The position numbers were made by a program, and so were the translations under genes. This document shows positions 1-5,360 of a DNA stretch of 5,809 nt, in pieces. Position 1 is the first letter of the stretch. Every line of letters starts with the position of its first letter. Source of the DNA: Chloroflexota bacterium. GTDB taxonomy: Bacteria; Chloroflexota; Anaerolineae; Aggregatilineales; Phototrophicaceae. The notes under the pieces were generated by a model. The model had not been told where the DNA came from. It made no database searches and saw nothing but the letters and a program-made list of their open reading frames with translations. The stretch covers positions 1 to 5,809 of the forward strand of contig QGUR01000293.1 of the NCBI GenBank assembly GCA_003242205.1, read 5' to 3'.

Positions 1-125
1 CTTGGCGTACGCACCAATTAATCGTTTTTGAGGGTGAAGGTCATGGCTGGCGGAAACCCGAAACGATAGAAGCCTATTACGAGGCGATCCTGCGCTTTCT
101 CAACCGCTACGTGCTGTACAGCTAA
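1..125 (+). CDS. C-terminal end of S9/prolyl-oligopeptidase-family serine hydrolase (partial)
   Basis: Only the last 40 codons are in the window; the frame enters at base 3 and stops with TAA at 123-125. The peptide contains LIVFEGEGHGWRKPET followed by an amphipathic helix ending FLNRYVLYS. In S9 peptidases and related alpha/beta hydrolases, the strand-turn 'F.GEGHG(F/W)RK.E' carries the histidine of the Ser-Asp-His triad, and the gene normally ends about 25-30 residues later with a helix of the form 'YEAxLxFLxRY'; both match here. The protein would be an aminopeptidase or oligopeptide hydrolase, with substrate unknown. The nucleophile and the beta-propeller, if there is one, lie outside the window, so a plain esterase or hydrolase of the same fold cannot be excluded. 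It converges with the gene on the other strand that ends at 214. Confidence 0.72.
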   Translation, partial: WRTHQLIVFEGEGHGWRKPETIEAYYEAILRFLNRYVLYS

Positions 126-140
126 GCGCTTCACTTCTGG

Positions 141-175
141 CTCCTCTCCGGCGCTCACAAAGCGCTGGAGAGGGG
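141..175. terminator. Strong hairpin between convergent genes, possible bidirectional terminator
   Basis: Bases 141-155 pair with 161-175 around a 5-base loop (CACAA), giving 15 pairs that include two G-T/G-U wobbles. It lies 15 bases after the stop of the hydrolase and 38 bases beyond the stop of the convergent membrane-protein gene, which is where a shared terminator is expected. No T-run follows on either strand, so it is not a canonical intrinsic terminator; it may act with Rho or protect the 3' end of the mRNA. Confidence 0.5.
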
Positions 176-213
176 CAGATAGACACAGGTTTGAATGTTT
201 CCCGATGGCCGCC

Positions 214-741
214 TTAGCGGCGTTTGGGCTTATCCCCCGGAGGTGTGTACGGGGCGTCGTCCGGATAGGGCGGCGGAAAGTCCGGCGGCTCGCCGAAATC
301 GCCCCGGTCGCGGTAGACGTAGCGCACTTCCCTCACGGTTTTGACCTTCACCCGGTCATCCAGCCCGAAGATTTTTTCCGACACGACGCCGATGATGCTC
401 ATGATGAGCGCGCCGGCCATCGCCCACGGGAAACTCTCGACGACGAGGCCTGCCCCGCCCAGCACCAGCCGCGACAGTTCGGCGGTGAGCATGAACATCA
501 GGCCGTTGATAACCAGCAGGAACAGGCCGAGCGTGAACAGGATGAACGGGCAGGTGAGGAACGTCAGAATCGGTTTAACGATGGCATTGACCAGACCGAA
601 GATCAGCGCAATGCCCAGCAGGATCAGCATTTCGTTCTGCCGGTCGGAGCCGACGATATGGATGTGCTGCGGAAGCACCGTGACGACGACCGCCAGCGCA
701 AAGGCGTTGATGACCATCCGCAGCAGAAAATTCTTGAGCAT
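214..741 (-). CDS. YvlD/phage holin family 4 (PF04020-type) membrane protein
   Basis: 175 residues from an ATG at 739-741, preceded by a good ribosome binding site (GAGGG at 747-751, 5 bases before the start). Four hydrophobic segments are visible at about residues 5-25, 37-57, 63-87 and 103-123. The stretch IFGLVNAIVKPIL (about 47-59), running into a second long helix with FILFTLGLFLLVING, is the hallmark of the small four-helix family that includes Bacillus YvlD, annotated as 'phage holin family 4' or 'membrane protein of unknown function'. The family lies in the cytoplasmic membrane and its biochemical role is not established; in Bacillus it belongs to an envelope-stress operon. After the last helix there is a basic segment (130-145) and then a Pro/Asp/Tyr-rich tail (about 149-170) ending KPKRR; I do not recall this tail as a standard part of the family. 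No phage genes are nearby, so a lytic role is not suggested. It lies 60 bases downstream of the vWA gene on the same strand, but with a hairpin in between. Confidence 0.85.
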   Translation of the reverse strand: MLKNFLLRMVINAFALAVVVTVLPQHIHIVGSDRQNEMLILLGIALIFGLVNAIVKPILTFLTCPFILFTLGLFLLVINGLMFMLTAELSRLVLGGAGLVVESFPWAMAGALIMSIIGVVSEKIFGLDDRVKVKTVREVRYVYRDRGDFGEPPDFPPPYPDDAPYTPPGDKPKRR

Positions 742-760
742 ACTTTCCCTCGCGCGATGA

Positions 761-793
761 ACGAGGGGCGCAGCAGTTAGCCGCGCCCCTCGT
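761..793 (-). terminator. 11-bp hairpin downstream of the vWA gene
   Basis: ACGAGGGGCGC (761-771) pairs perfectly with 783-793 around an 11-base loop. It starts 8 bases after the stop codon of the vWA gene and ends 19 bases before the start codon of the YvlD-like gene, with that gene's ribosome binding site just beyond it. There is no T-run, so it may be an attenuator or processing site between two cotranscribed genes, and not a full terminator. Confidence 0.45.
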
Positions 794-801
794 CGTTAGC
801 T

Positions 802-3800
802 TCAGCGGCGAGTGTTTCTGCCGCCGCGCAAGATCAGATAAATCACCAGCAGGATAACGACCGCGACGACGATCACCACCAGTATCGGGATCAACTGGTT
901 GACGTCCGCCGTCTCGCTCTCGACTTCCATCGGCACGAGCGTGCCGCGCGGCGTCGCCGTCGGCGCGGCCTGCGTCGGCTCCGGCGCTCCTTCAGTCGGG
1001 GCCTGCGCGATGGTCGTCGGTTCGACTTCTTCGGTCGCGATGGCCGTCAACTGCGTGTCGATGGTAGCCTGCGCGTTCGCGGTAGCCTGTGCATTTTGCG
1101 TCGCTTCCTGAGCGGCCCGCGTCGCGGCTGCGCTTTCTTCCTCTGCGCGTTCGGCGGTCGCCGTCGCATCGAGTTCGATCTGCGCTTCCGCCGTCATCGT
1201 CTGGCGGGCATTCTGCGTCGCCGTGGCCTGCGCCATGCGGGCGGCGCGTGTCTCCTGAGCGGACGCTGTGCCTTGCGCATTGATTTCAGCCTGAGCCACC
1301 AGCGTTTCACGAGCGTCCTGGGTCATGGTCGCCTCGGCCTGCGCGGTCTCGGTGGCTTCCAGTTGCGCGATGCGCGTGACCGTGGCGATCAGTTGTGCCT
1401 GCCGGGTGGCCGTCTGGCGTACCTGAGCCTCGGCGGTCTGGGTGGCCTGTTCGGCCTGCGCGGTCTGCGTCAGCCGGGCTTCCTGTGTTGCCGTCGCCTG
1501 GCGCTCCGCGGCCTGCGTCTGGCGAGCTTCGGCGGTACTTGTCGCCGCGCTCTGCGCCGTTGCCGTTTCGCGGGCGGCCTGTGCCTCCAGCGCCTCGGCG
1601 GTGGCAGTGGCCTGCTGCTGTGCTTCCCCGGTCGCAGTCGCGACTATTTGCGCGGCGATCATCTGAGTGGCGGTTGCGCCCGCGGCTTGCGTCGCCGCGG
1701 CCTGTGCCTCACTCGTCGCCGTTTGCTGGGCTTCGGCGGTCGCGGTCTGCGCCGCTTCACCTGTGACGGTCGCTTGCACAACGTCCGTGGCAGTTGCGGC
1801 AGCCTGCGCCGTCTGTACTGCGGACTGCGTGACGCTGCTTTCAGTCGCCGCCAGCGCCACTTCCGTGCCGGCGATGCGCGATGCTTCGGCCTCGGCAGTA
1901 GCTGTTACCTGCGCGCTCAGTGCCGCCTGTGCTTCGGCGGTGCTCCGGCGCTCGGCGTTCTGAGTGGCGCGGAATTCAAGCGTCGCCCGGAACGAAGCCG
2001 TACCTTGCGCGTTGATTTCAGCCTGTCGCGCCTGAGTCGCCTGCACAGCGGCAGTGTCTTGTGCTTCGGCTTCGGCCTGTGCGAAGGCCGTACCTGTGGC
2101 CCGGCTTTCCGCCGTGCCGGTGGCAGCGAACGCGAGTTCGGTAGCGGTGGCGTCAGCCGCAACCTGCGTGTGATGGGCAATCGTGGCTTCGGCGGCCTGA
2201 GTCGCCTGCGCGACTACCGTGCGCGTCGCCGGGATATCGGGCGTCGGCGAGGGCGTATTGGTCGGCACAAGCGCGGTCGCAGTCAGCGAAGGCCCGCGAC
2301 CAACCGTAAAGTTCACCGTCGCGCTCGACTGCATGTCATTCGCGGTTGTCGCGACGACGCGCAGGCTGTGATCGCCCGGCCCCAGTTCCAGCGCGTTGAG
2401 TTCGATGTCCCACGGCGCGCGCGTTTGCTCCGGCAGGGCTTGGCTGTCGAGGAAATAGGCCACGCGGACAACCGGCGTCTGGCTGATGAACGAGATGCCG
2501 ACGGTGCGATCTTCTTCGATCACTTCGCCTTCGCTCAGATTCTGGAAGACGGTTACCGGCGGCAGCGCAGCTACCGTGAACAGGATTTCACCCGTCGTGG
2601 CGACGCCGCTGGCGTTTTCGGCTCGCACCGTCAGCCGCTTGTCGCCCGGCTCGAATGCCATCGGATCAAGCGTCGCCCGGCTTATGATGATGTCATCCGG
2701 CGGAATGGAAATGCTTTCCAGCGCCGTGCCGTTGATCATGAAGTCGATGCTGGTCACCGGCGTCTGGCTGGCGACGACGTTCACCTCGATCTCGGTGACT
2801 TCGTCAACTTCCTGCCCGGCGGTCAGGCCGTTGATCGTGATCTGCGGCGGCAGCGCCGCGACAACAAACGGCACTTCCAGTGTGGTTACGCCACCACCCT
2901 GATTAGTCGCCGTGATGGTCAGCGTGTGCTCGCCCGGCGTCAACTCCATTGGCCGGATATCGAAGGCGTAGGGCGCTTCTTCTACTGTGGTCGAGGGACC
3001 ATCGTCAATCCGGTAGGTAGCGCTGGCTCCGGGCGTCTGGCCGCTGATGTCGAGGATGACCGTCTGCACGCTTTCGACAGGTTCGTCGAGATTCGCTTCG
3101 ACGATCACGCGCGGCGGCAGCACGCCGATCTGCATGTCAAACGAGGCAGACCCGGTATCGCCGTCTTCGTCGGTGGCGGCAATGGTGAGCGGATGCGTTC
3201 CCGGCGTCAGCGTTTCGGGGTCGATGATGAAGGTAAACGGCGGCTCGGTGATGGTCTGTGGCTGGCCGCCCTCGCCGATGGTCACTTCGACCTCGCTGAT
3301 CGTCTGGTCGGCGGCGATGTCTGGCGTGACTTCGGTGACCTGATTGATCACTTCCGGCAGCAGCGGTGGCCGGATAATCGGCACCGGAATCGGCGCGCGC
3401 AGCGTCGCGTTATCAAGCGACGTGCCTTCTGGCGTGGTCGCCTGAAGGACCAGATCGTATTCCGTGCCGTCGGCGGGAACATCCAGTTCCAGCGTCAGGA
3501 TGTACTGGCTTTGCAGCAACGCTGCCAGATCGGCGTAGATACCGGCAAGCTCTTCCGGCGTTGGCGATTCGACAAAACGGGCGTTCGTACCTTCAGACAG
3601 CGCTTGCAGATACGTGCGGTCGATGCCATAGCCGAGGCCGATGGTGTAGAACGGCACACCGCGCAGCCGCGCCTCCTGCAGCGCCGCATCGCGCCCGACC
3701 TGGCTGACGCCGCCGTATTCCGCGCCGTCGCTGAGCAAAATCACGGCCCGGCGGCTCGACGGCGAGGCGGCGGCCAGATCGACCGCGTTGTAGGCTGCCT

Positions 3801-4296
3801 GATAAAGCCCGGTTCGACCACCGGCGCTGATGGACTCGATGGCGGCATTGAGCAGGGCTTTGTTGGTCGTGTAGTCCTGTACCAGATTGAAGCGGTGCGA
3901 GAAAGTATAGATCGCAACCGAATCGTTGGGGCCAAGCGAGTCGACGAACAGTTGCGCGGCCTCGATAGCGCGCTCGATGGGCTGGCCCTCCATGCTACTG
4001 CTGACGTCAATGACCAGCACCACCGAGATATCAAGTTCGTCGTCGGTGATATTTTCGACGCGCACAATCCGCGCCTGCGGCGCCAGATCGCCAACAATCT
4101 CGAAATTGGTTTCGCTGAGGCCGCGCACCGGCTGGCCAATGGAATCGAACACCGTCGCATTGATCACCACCGTGGGCAGGTCGGTGGCGTTAACGCCGGT
4201 GATCTCCACGCGGGGAGCGGGGTTGTCCTGCATGGCCCCGTGTACGGCTGACAGGATGAAAATCAGTGTGAAAAGGAGGATGAACGACTTTTTCAC
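802..4296 (-). CDS. Secreted membrane-anchored vWA protein with four Ig-like domains and long Ala/Thr/Gln stalk
   Basis: 1164 residues from a GTG at 4294-4296. I chose this start because it has GGGAG (4304-4308) seven bases upstream and puts a signal peptide (KKS then a hydrophobic run, cleavage near residue 20) at the N-terminus. A TTG at 4446 would add 50 residues in front of the signal and has no ribosome site. Order of parts: signal 1-20; short beta-rich N-domain about 30-85; von Willebrand A domain about 90-265 with a complete metal-ion-dependent adhesion site (D97-x-S99-x-S101, T162, D190 in LLSDGAEYGG); four Ig-like repeats about 305-666, each ending in a PG-[TED]-[HK] turn (PG at 365, 454, 550, 640); Thr/Pro linker (679-690); proline-free Ala/Thr/Gln/Glu segment 690-1092; a second Pro/Thr linker; membrane helix about 1135-1156; tail RGGRNTRR. 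I see no cysteine and no LPxTG sortase motif. The layout implies an outward-facing metal-dependent binding head on a stalk held in the cytoplasmic membrane; the ligand is unknown. Architecture is well supported, function is not. Confidence 0.9.
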   Translation of the reverse strand: MKKSFILLFTLIFILSAVHGAMQDNPAPRVEITGVNATDLPTVVINATVFDSIGQPVRGLSETNFEIVGDLAPQARIVRVENITDDELDISVVLVIDVSSSMEGQPIERAIEAAQLFVDSLGPNDSVAIYTFSHRFNLVQDYTTNKALLNAAIESISAGGRTGLYQAAYNAVDLAAASPSSRRAVILLSDGAEYGGVSQVGRDAALQEARLRGVPFYTIGLGYGIDRTYLQALSEGTNARFVESPTPEELAGIYADLAALLQSQYILTLELDVPADGTEYDLVLQATTPEGTSLDNATLRAPIPVPIIRPPLLPEVINQVTEVTPDIAADQTISEVEVTIGEGGQPQTITEPPFTFIIDPETLTPGTHPLTIAATDEDGDTGSASFDMQIGVLPPRVIVEANLDEPVESVQTVILDISGQTPGASATYRIDDGPSTTVEEAPYAFDIRPMELTPGEHTLTITATNQGGGVTTLEVPFVVAALPPQITINGLTAGQEVDEVTEIEVNVVASQTPVTSIDFMINGTALESISIPPDDIIISRATLDPMAFEPGDKRLTVRAENASGVATTGEILFTVAALPPVTVFQNLSEGEVIEEDRTVGISFISQTPVVRVAYFLDSQALPEQTRAPWDIELNALELGPGDHSLRVVATTANDMQSSATVNFTVGRGPSLTATALVPTNTPSPTPDIPATRTVVAQATQAAEATIAHHTQVAADATATELAFAATGTAESRATGTAFAQAEAEAQDTAAVQATQARQAEINAQGTASFRATLEFRATQNAERRSTAEAQAALSAQVTATAEAEASRIAGTEVALAATESSVTQSAVQTAQAAATATDVVQATVTGEAAQTATAEAQQTATSEAQAAATQAAGATATQMIAAQIVATATGEAQQQATATAEALEAQAARETATAQSAATSTAEARQTQAAERQATATQEARLTQTAQAEQATQTAEAQVRQTATRQAQLIATVTRIAQLEATETAQAEATMTQDARETLVAQAEINAQGTASAQETRAARMAQATATQNARQTMTAEAQIELDATATAERAEEESAAATRAAQEATQNAQATANAQATIDTQLTAIATEEVEPTTIAQAPTEGAPEPTQAAPTATPRGTLVPMEVESETADVNQLIPILVVIVVAVVILLVIYLILRGGRNTRR
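1261..1293 (-). repeat. Internal direct repeat, copy 2 (encodes QAEINAQGTAS)
   Basis: This segment matches 1993-2025 at 28 of 33 bases and encodes the identical 11 residues QAEINAQGTAS (residues 1002-1012 of the vWA protein). The two copies are 732 bases (244 codons) apart. Downstream of each copy an ATQNA and then a TAEAQ element recur with a five-residue length difference. Confidence 0.75.
1993..2025 (-). repeat. Internal direct repeat, copy 1 (encodes QAEINAQGTAS)
   Basis: This is the partner of 1261-1293 and encodes residues 758-768 of the vWA protein. The four-base-spaced mismatches fall mostly at third codon positions, which suggests the peptide is conserved after an old duplication. 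Confidence 0.75.
2299..3384 (-). repeat. Four tandem Ig-like domains in the vWA protein
   Basis: About residues 305-666 form four units of about 90 residues. Each ends with a strand-turn-strand of the type L-x-PG-[TED]-[HK]-x-L-T-[IV]-x-A (LTPGTHPLTIAAT, LTPGEHTLTITAT, FEPGDKRLTVRAE, LGPGDHSLRVVAT). Three units share a central QTP element before a strand with (F/Y)-x-(I/L)-(D/N), and boundaries carry ALPP or VLPP. This matches bacterial Ig-like domains of the Big_7/Big_9 kind found in surface proteins. The units are diverged at DNA level, so this is an old domain array. Confidence 0.75.
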
Positions 4297-4303
4297 TAAA
4301 TTG

Positions 4304-4308
4304 CTCCC
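4304..4308 (-). promoter_or_regulatory. Ribosome binding site deciding the GTG start of the vWA gene
   Basis: The minus strand reads GGGAG, then seven bases, then GTG (4294-4296). This supports the GTG immediately before the signal peptide over the upstream TTG at 4446. Confidence 0.7.
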
Positions 4309-4339
4309 ATGGGGTCGCAAGGAAATAAGCAAGTATAAG

Positions 4340-4355
4340 CGTCGCCTGAGCGACG
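4340..4355 (-). other. Small GC hairpin in the vWA gene leader
   Basis: CGTCGC (4340-4345) pairs with GCGACG (4350-4355) across a 4-base loop. If the promoter at 4373-4400 is used, the hairpin sits about 10 bases into a leader of about 70 bases. It could stabilise the mRNA or be a protein-binding site. Six base pairs in GC-rich DNA can also occur by chance. Confidence 0.35.
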
Positions 4356-4372
4356 TGTTTTGATCCTGTCTA

Positions 4373-4400
4373 ATCTTAACCCCTTTCCTCGCCAGCGCAA
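4373..4400 (-). promoter_or_regulatory. Candidate sigma70-type promoter for the vWA gene
   Basis: On the minus strand TTGCGC (4395-4400) is followed after 16 bases by TAAGAT (4373-4378). The predicted transcript would start near 4366, about 70 bases before the GTG. A TATACT closer to the gene (minus strand, about 4333-4338) is an alternative -10 but lacks a recognisable -35. Confidence 0.45.
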
Positions 4401-4424
4401 TCAGTCTATGGTAGTTCGTTGGGA

Positions 4425-4434
4425 CGAATATTCG
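4425..4434. promoter_or_regulatory. 10-bp palindrome CGAATATTCG in the divergent intergenic region
   Basis: This is a perfect palindrome between the two divergent candidate promoters, about 25 bases upstream of the -35 of the vWA gene. A second perfect palindrome, ATTGCAAT, lies at 4440-4447. Both could be operator half-sites, but no regulator is encoded nearby and no second copy of either is seen in the window. Confidence 0.25.
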
Positions 4435-4473
4435 ATTGGATTGCAATTATCGCTTCGATGGCGACGCGCGCTT

Positions 4474-4501
4474 TTGTTCCGGCGGCGGCGGGCGCTATAA
4501 T
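4474..4501 (+). promoter_or_regulatory. Candidate promoter for gatC
   Basis: TTGTTC (4474-4479), a 16-base spacer and a perfect TATAAT (4496-4501). It predicts a start near 4508 and a leader of about 32 bases before the GTG of gatC. The AT-rich -10 stands out within a GGCGGCGGCGGGC background. Confidence 0.6.
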
Positions 4502-4539
4502 TCCGGCGTCGTGGCTGAAGCGAAAGAAGGAATCGCATC

Positions 4540-4833
4540 GTGGAGCTTTCACACGAAGAAGTGCGGCGGATTGCCGAGTTGGCGAAGCTCGACCTGACGG
4601 ACGACGAAGTCGCCCTGTATGCCGGGCAACTTTCCAGCGTGCTTCAGTATTTTCAGCGTTTGCAGGAAGTGGACACATCGCATGTCGAGCCAACGGCATC
4701 CGTGCTGCCGCTGAGCAACGTCTTTCGCGAGGATATTGCCGAAACGCCGCTTGATCCCGACGAAGTCATACGTAACGCGCCGGATGCGGTCGATCACCAG
4801 TTCCGCGTCAGCGCCGTGCTTGGCGACGAATAG
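4540..4833 (+). CDS. gatC: Aspartyl/glutamyl-tRNA amidotransferase subunit C
   Basis: 97 residues, the usual length for GatC, from a GTG at 4540-4542 with AGAAGGA (4525-4531) eight bases upstream. Family landmarks are present in order: EEVRRIAELAKLDLTDDEV (about 6-24), the helix QLSSVLQYFQRLQEVDT (30-46), VEPTASVLPLSNVFRED (49-65) and NAPDAVDHQFRV (79-90). GatC wraps around GatA in the GatCAB complex, which converts misacylated Glu-tRNA(Gln) or Asp-tRNA(Asn) to the Gln or Asn form in the cytosol. Neither gatA nor gatB follows, so the subunits must be encoded elsewhere. The gene has its own promoter-like sequence and is divergent from the vWA gene. Confidence 0.95.
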   Translation: MELSHEEVRRIAELAKLDLTDDEVALYAGQLSSVLQYFQRLQEVDTSHVEPTASVLPLSNVFREDIAETPLDPDEVIRNAPDAVDHQFRVSAVLGDE

Positions 4834-4870
4834 GGCGGCCCGGTCGCCCGGATATGCGCCAACATTTCTA

Positions 4871-4905
4871 AGCGCATTGCGCTTCATTCGCGCGTCCGGT
4901 ATAGT
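4871..4905 (+). promoter_or_regulatory. Candidate promoter of the copper-storage-type gene, with inverted repeat over the -35
   Basis: TTGCGC (4877-4882), a 17-base spacer and TATAGT (4900-4905) form a good sigma70-like promoter, predicting a leader of about 28 bases. The perfect inverted repeat AGCGCA-T-TGCGCT (4871-4883) covers the -35 element, where a repressor would block polymerase. The spacer has normal length, so a MerR/CueR-type activation that needs a 19-20 base spacer is not indicated. Confidence 0.5.
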
Positions 4906-4926
4906 CTCCGTTGCTTCTTTATTTCA

Positions 4927-4932
4927 AAGGGG
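4927..4932 (+). promoter_or_regulatory. Ribosome binding site deciding the ATG start of the Cys-rich gene
   Basis: AAGGGG lies eight bases before the ATG at 4941. It lies inside the longer reading frame that opens with a TTG at 4911, which argues against the extra ten residues. Confidence 0.65.
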
Positions 4933-4940
4933 ATAACAGG

Positions 4941-5306
4941 ATGCAGCGATCGGAAAGCGGCCACGCCAACTATAGCCCGACCATCGAAGCCTGTATTCGC
5001 GCGTGCCTTGCCTGCATGCGCGCCTGCGAGTATTGCGCCGATGCCTGCCTCAGAGAAGAGCATATCGGCATGATGGCTGAGTGCATTCGCACCTGCCGGG
5101 ACTGCGCCGATATTTGCTCGCTGTGCGCGCGGCTGATGGCTCGCAACTCGGATTTGTTCATGGAAATGTGCCGCGTCTGTGCGATTGCCTGCGAGCTGTG
5201 CGCCGAAGAGTGCGAGCAGCACGATCATGACCATTGCCGCCGCTGCGCCGAAGCCTGCCGCCAGTGCGCCGAAACATGCCGTCAGGTCGCGCAGGAAGAA
5301 ATGTAG
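4941..5306 (+). CDS. Cys-rich four-helix bundle copper-binding protein (DUF326/Csp3-like)
   Basis: 121 residues from ATG at 4941. There are 21 cysteines, spaced CxxxCxxC along four helices: 18, 22, 25, 29, 32, 36; 48, 52, 55, 59, 62; 77, 80, 84, 87, 91; 99, 102, 106, 109, 113. This a/d heptad spacing lines the inside of a four-helix bundle and matches the DUF326 family, whose studied members (Csp3 of methanotrophs, YhjQ of Bacillus) store many Cu(I) ions per subunit. No signal peptide or Tat motif is present, so it should be cytosolic like Csp3 and unlike exported Csp1. Histidines at 8, 41 and in HDHDH (94-98, in the loop before helix 4) lie near helix ends, where copper may enter. The spacing is too regular and dense for a ferredoxin. 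It has its own promoter; no copper exporter or sensor gene is visible beside it. Confidence 0.9.
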   Translation: MQRSESGHANYSPTIEACIRACLACMRACEYCADACLREEHIGMMAECIRTCRDCADICSLCARLMARNSDLFMEMCRVCAIACELCAEECEQHDHDHCRRCAEACRQCAETCRQVAQEEM

Positions 5307-5360
5307 TCGCGCTACGCGCAAACCCGTGCCGTTAGGCGTTTCAACTTCTGCCGGGGGGCA

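Larger units (their letters stand above)
1021..2229 (-). repeat. Low-complexity Ala/Thr/Gln/Glu stalk-coding region
   Basis: This part of the vWA gene encodes residues 690-1092, 403 residues with no Pro, Lys, Cys, Trp or Tyr. It consists of degenerate units such as TATAEAQ, ATQNA and TAEARQ. In places TxT pairs recur every 8-10 residues, for example TATRQAQLIA followed by TVTRIAQLEA near residues 962-981. Such a composition is strongly helix-prone. If it were one continuous helix it would span about 60 nm (403 x 0.15 nm). It is bounded on both sides by Pro/Thr-rich linkers. An alternative reading is a disordered, possibly glycosylated wall-spanning linker. Confidence 0.85.

Noticed and set aside
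214..741. Phage lysis gene or prophage remnant suggested by the 'holin' family name
   Set aside because: The family name is historical; no endolysin, integrase, structural phage gene or attachment repeat is present in the window.
205..780. A 191-codon plus-strand frame over the YvlD-like gene
   Set aside because: It is antisense to a recognisable four-helix membrane protein, has an Asp/Gln/His-rich product without domains, and runs through both the ribosome site and the hairpin at 761-793.
1021..2229. CRISPR or tandem-repeat array in the repetitive region
   Set aside because: The repetition is at codon level (GCN, ACN, CAG, GAN) inside one continuous reading frame, with no constant-length repeat or spacer structure in the DNA.
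1096..4251. A 1051-codon open frame on the plus strand covering most of the vWA gene
   Set aside because: It is in exact antisense codon register with the vWA gene, so it stays open simply because that gene avoids TTA, CTA and TCA codons in GC-rich DNA; it ends where the signal-peptide region uses a TCA serine codon. The product is Arg/Gly-rich with no recognisable domain, while the minus strand has signal peptide, vWA, Ig and membrane segments.
4297..4446. Fifty-residue N-terminal extension of the vWA protein from a TTG at 4446
   Set aside because: It would bury the signal peptide inside the protein, lacks a ribosome binding site, and covers the likely promoter and leader hairpin. The GTG at 4296 has a good ribosome site.
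4833..4849. Possible terminator hairpin after gatC (GGGCG/CGCCC)
   Set aside because: Only five base pairs with a 7-base loop and no T-run; it is expected by chance in such GC-rich sequence.
4406..4887. Minus-strand frames across the intergenic region and gatC
   Set aside because: They oppose a clearly conserved gatC and its promoter and have no recognisable domain.
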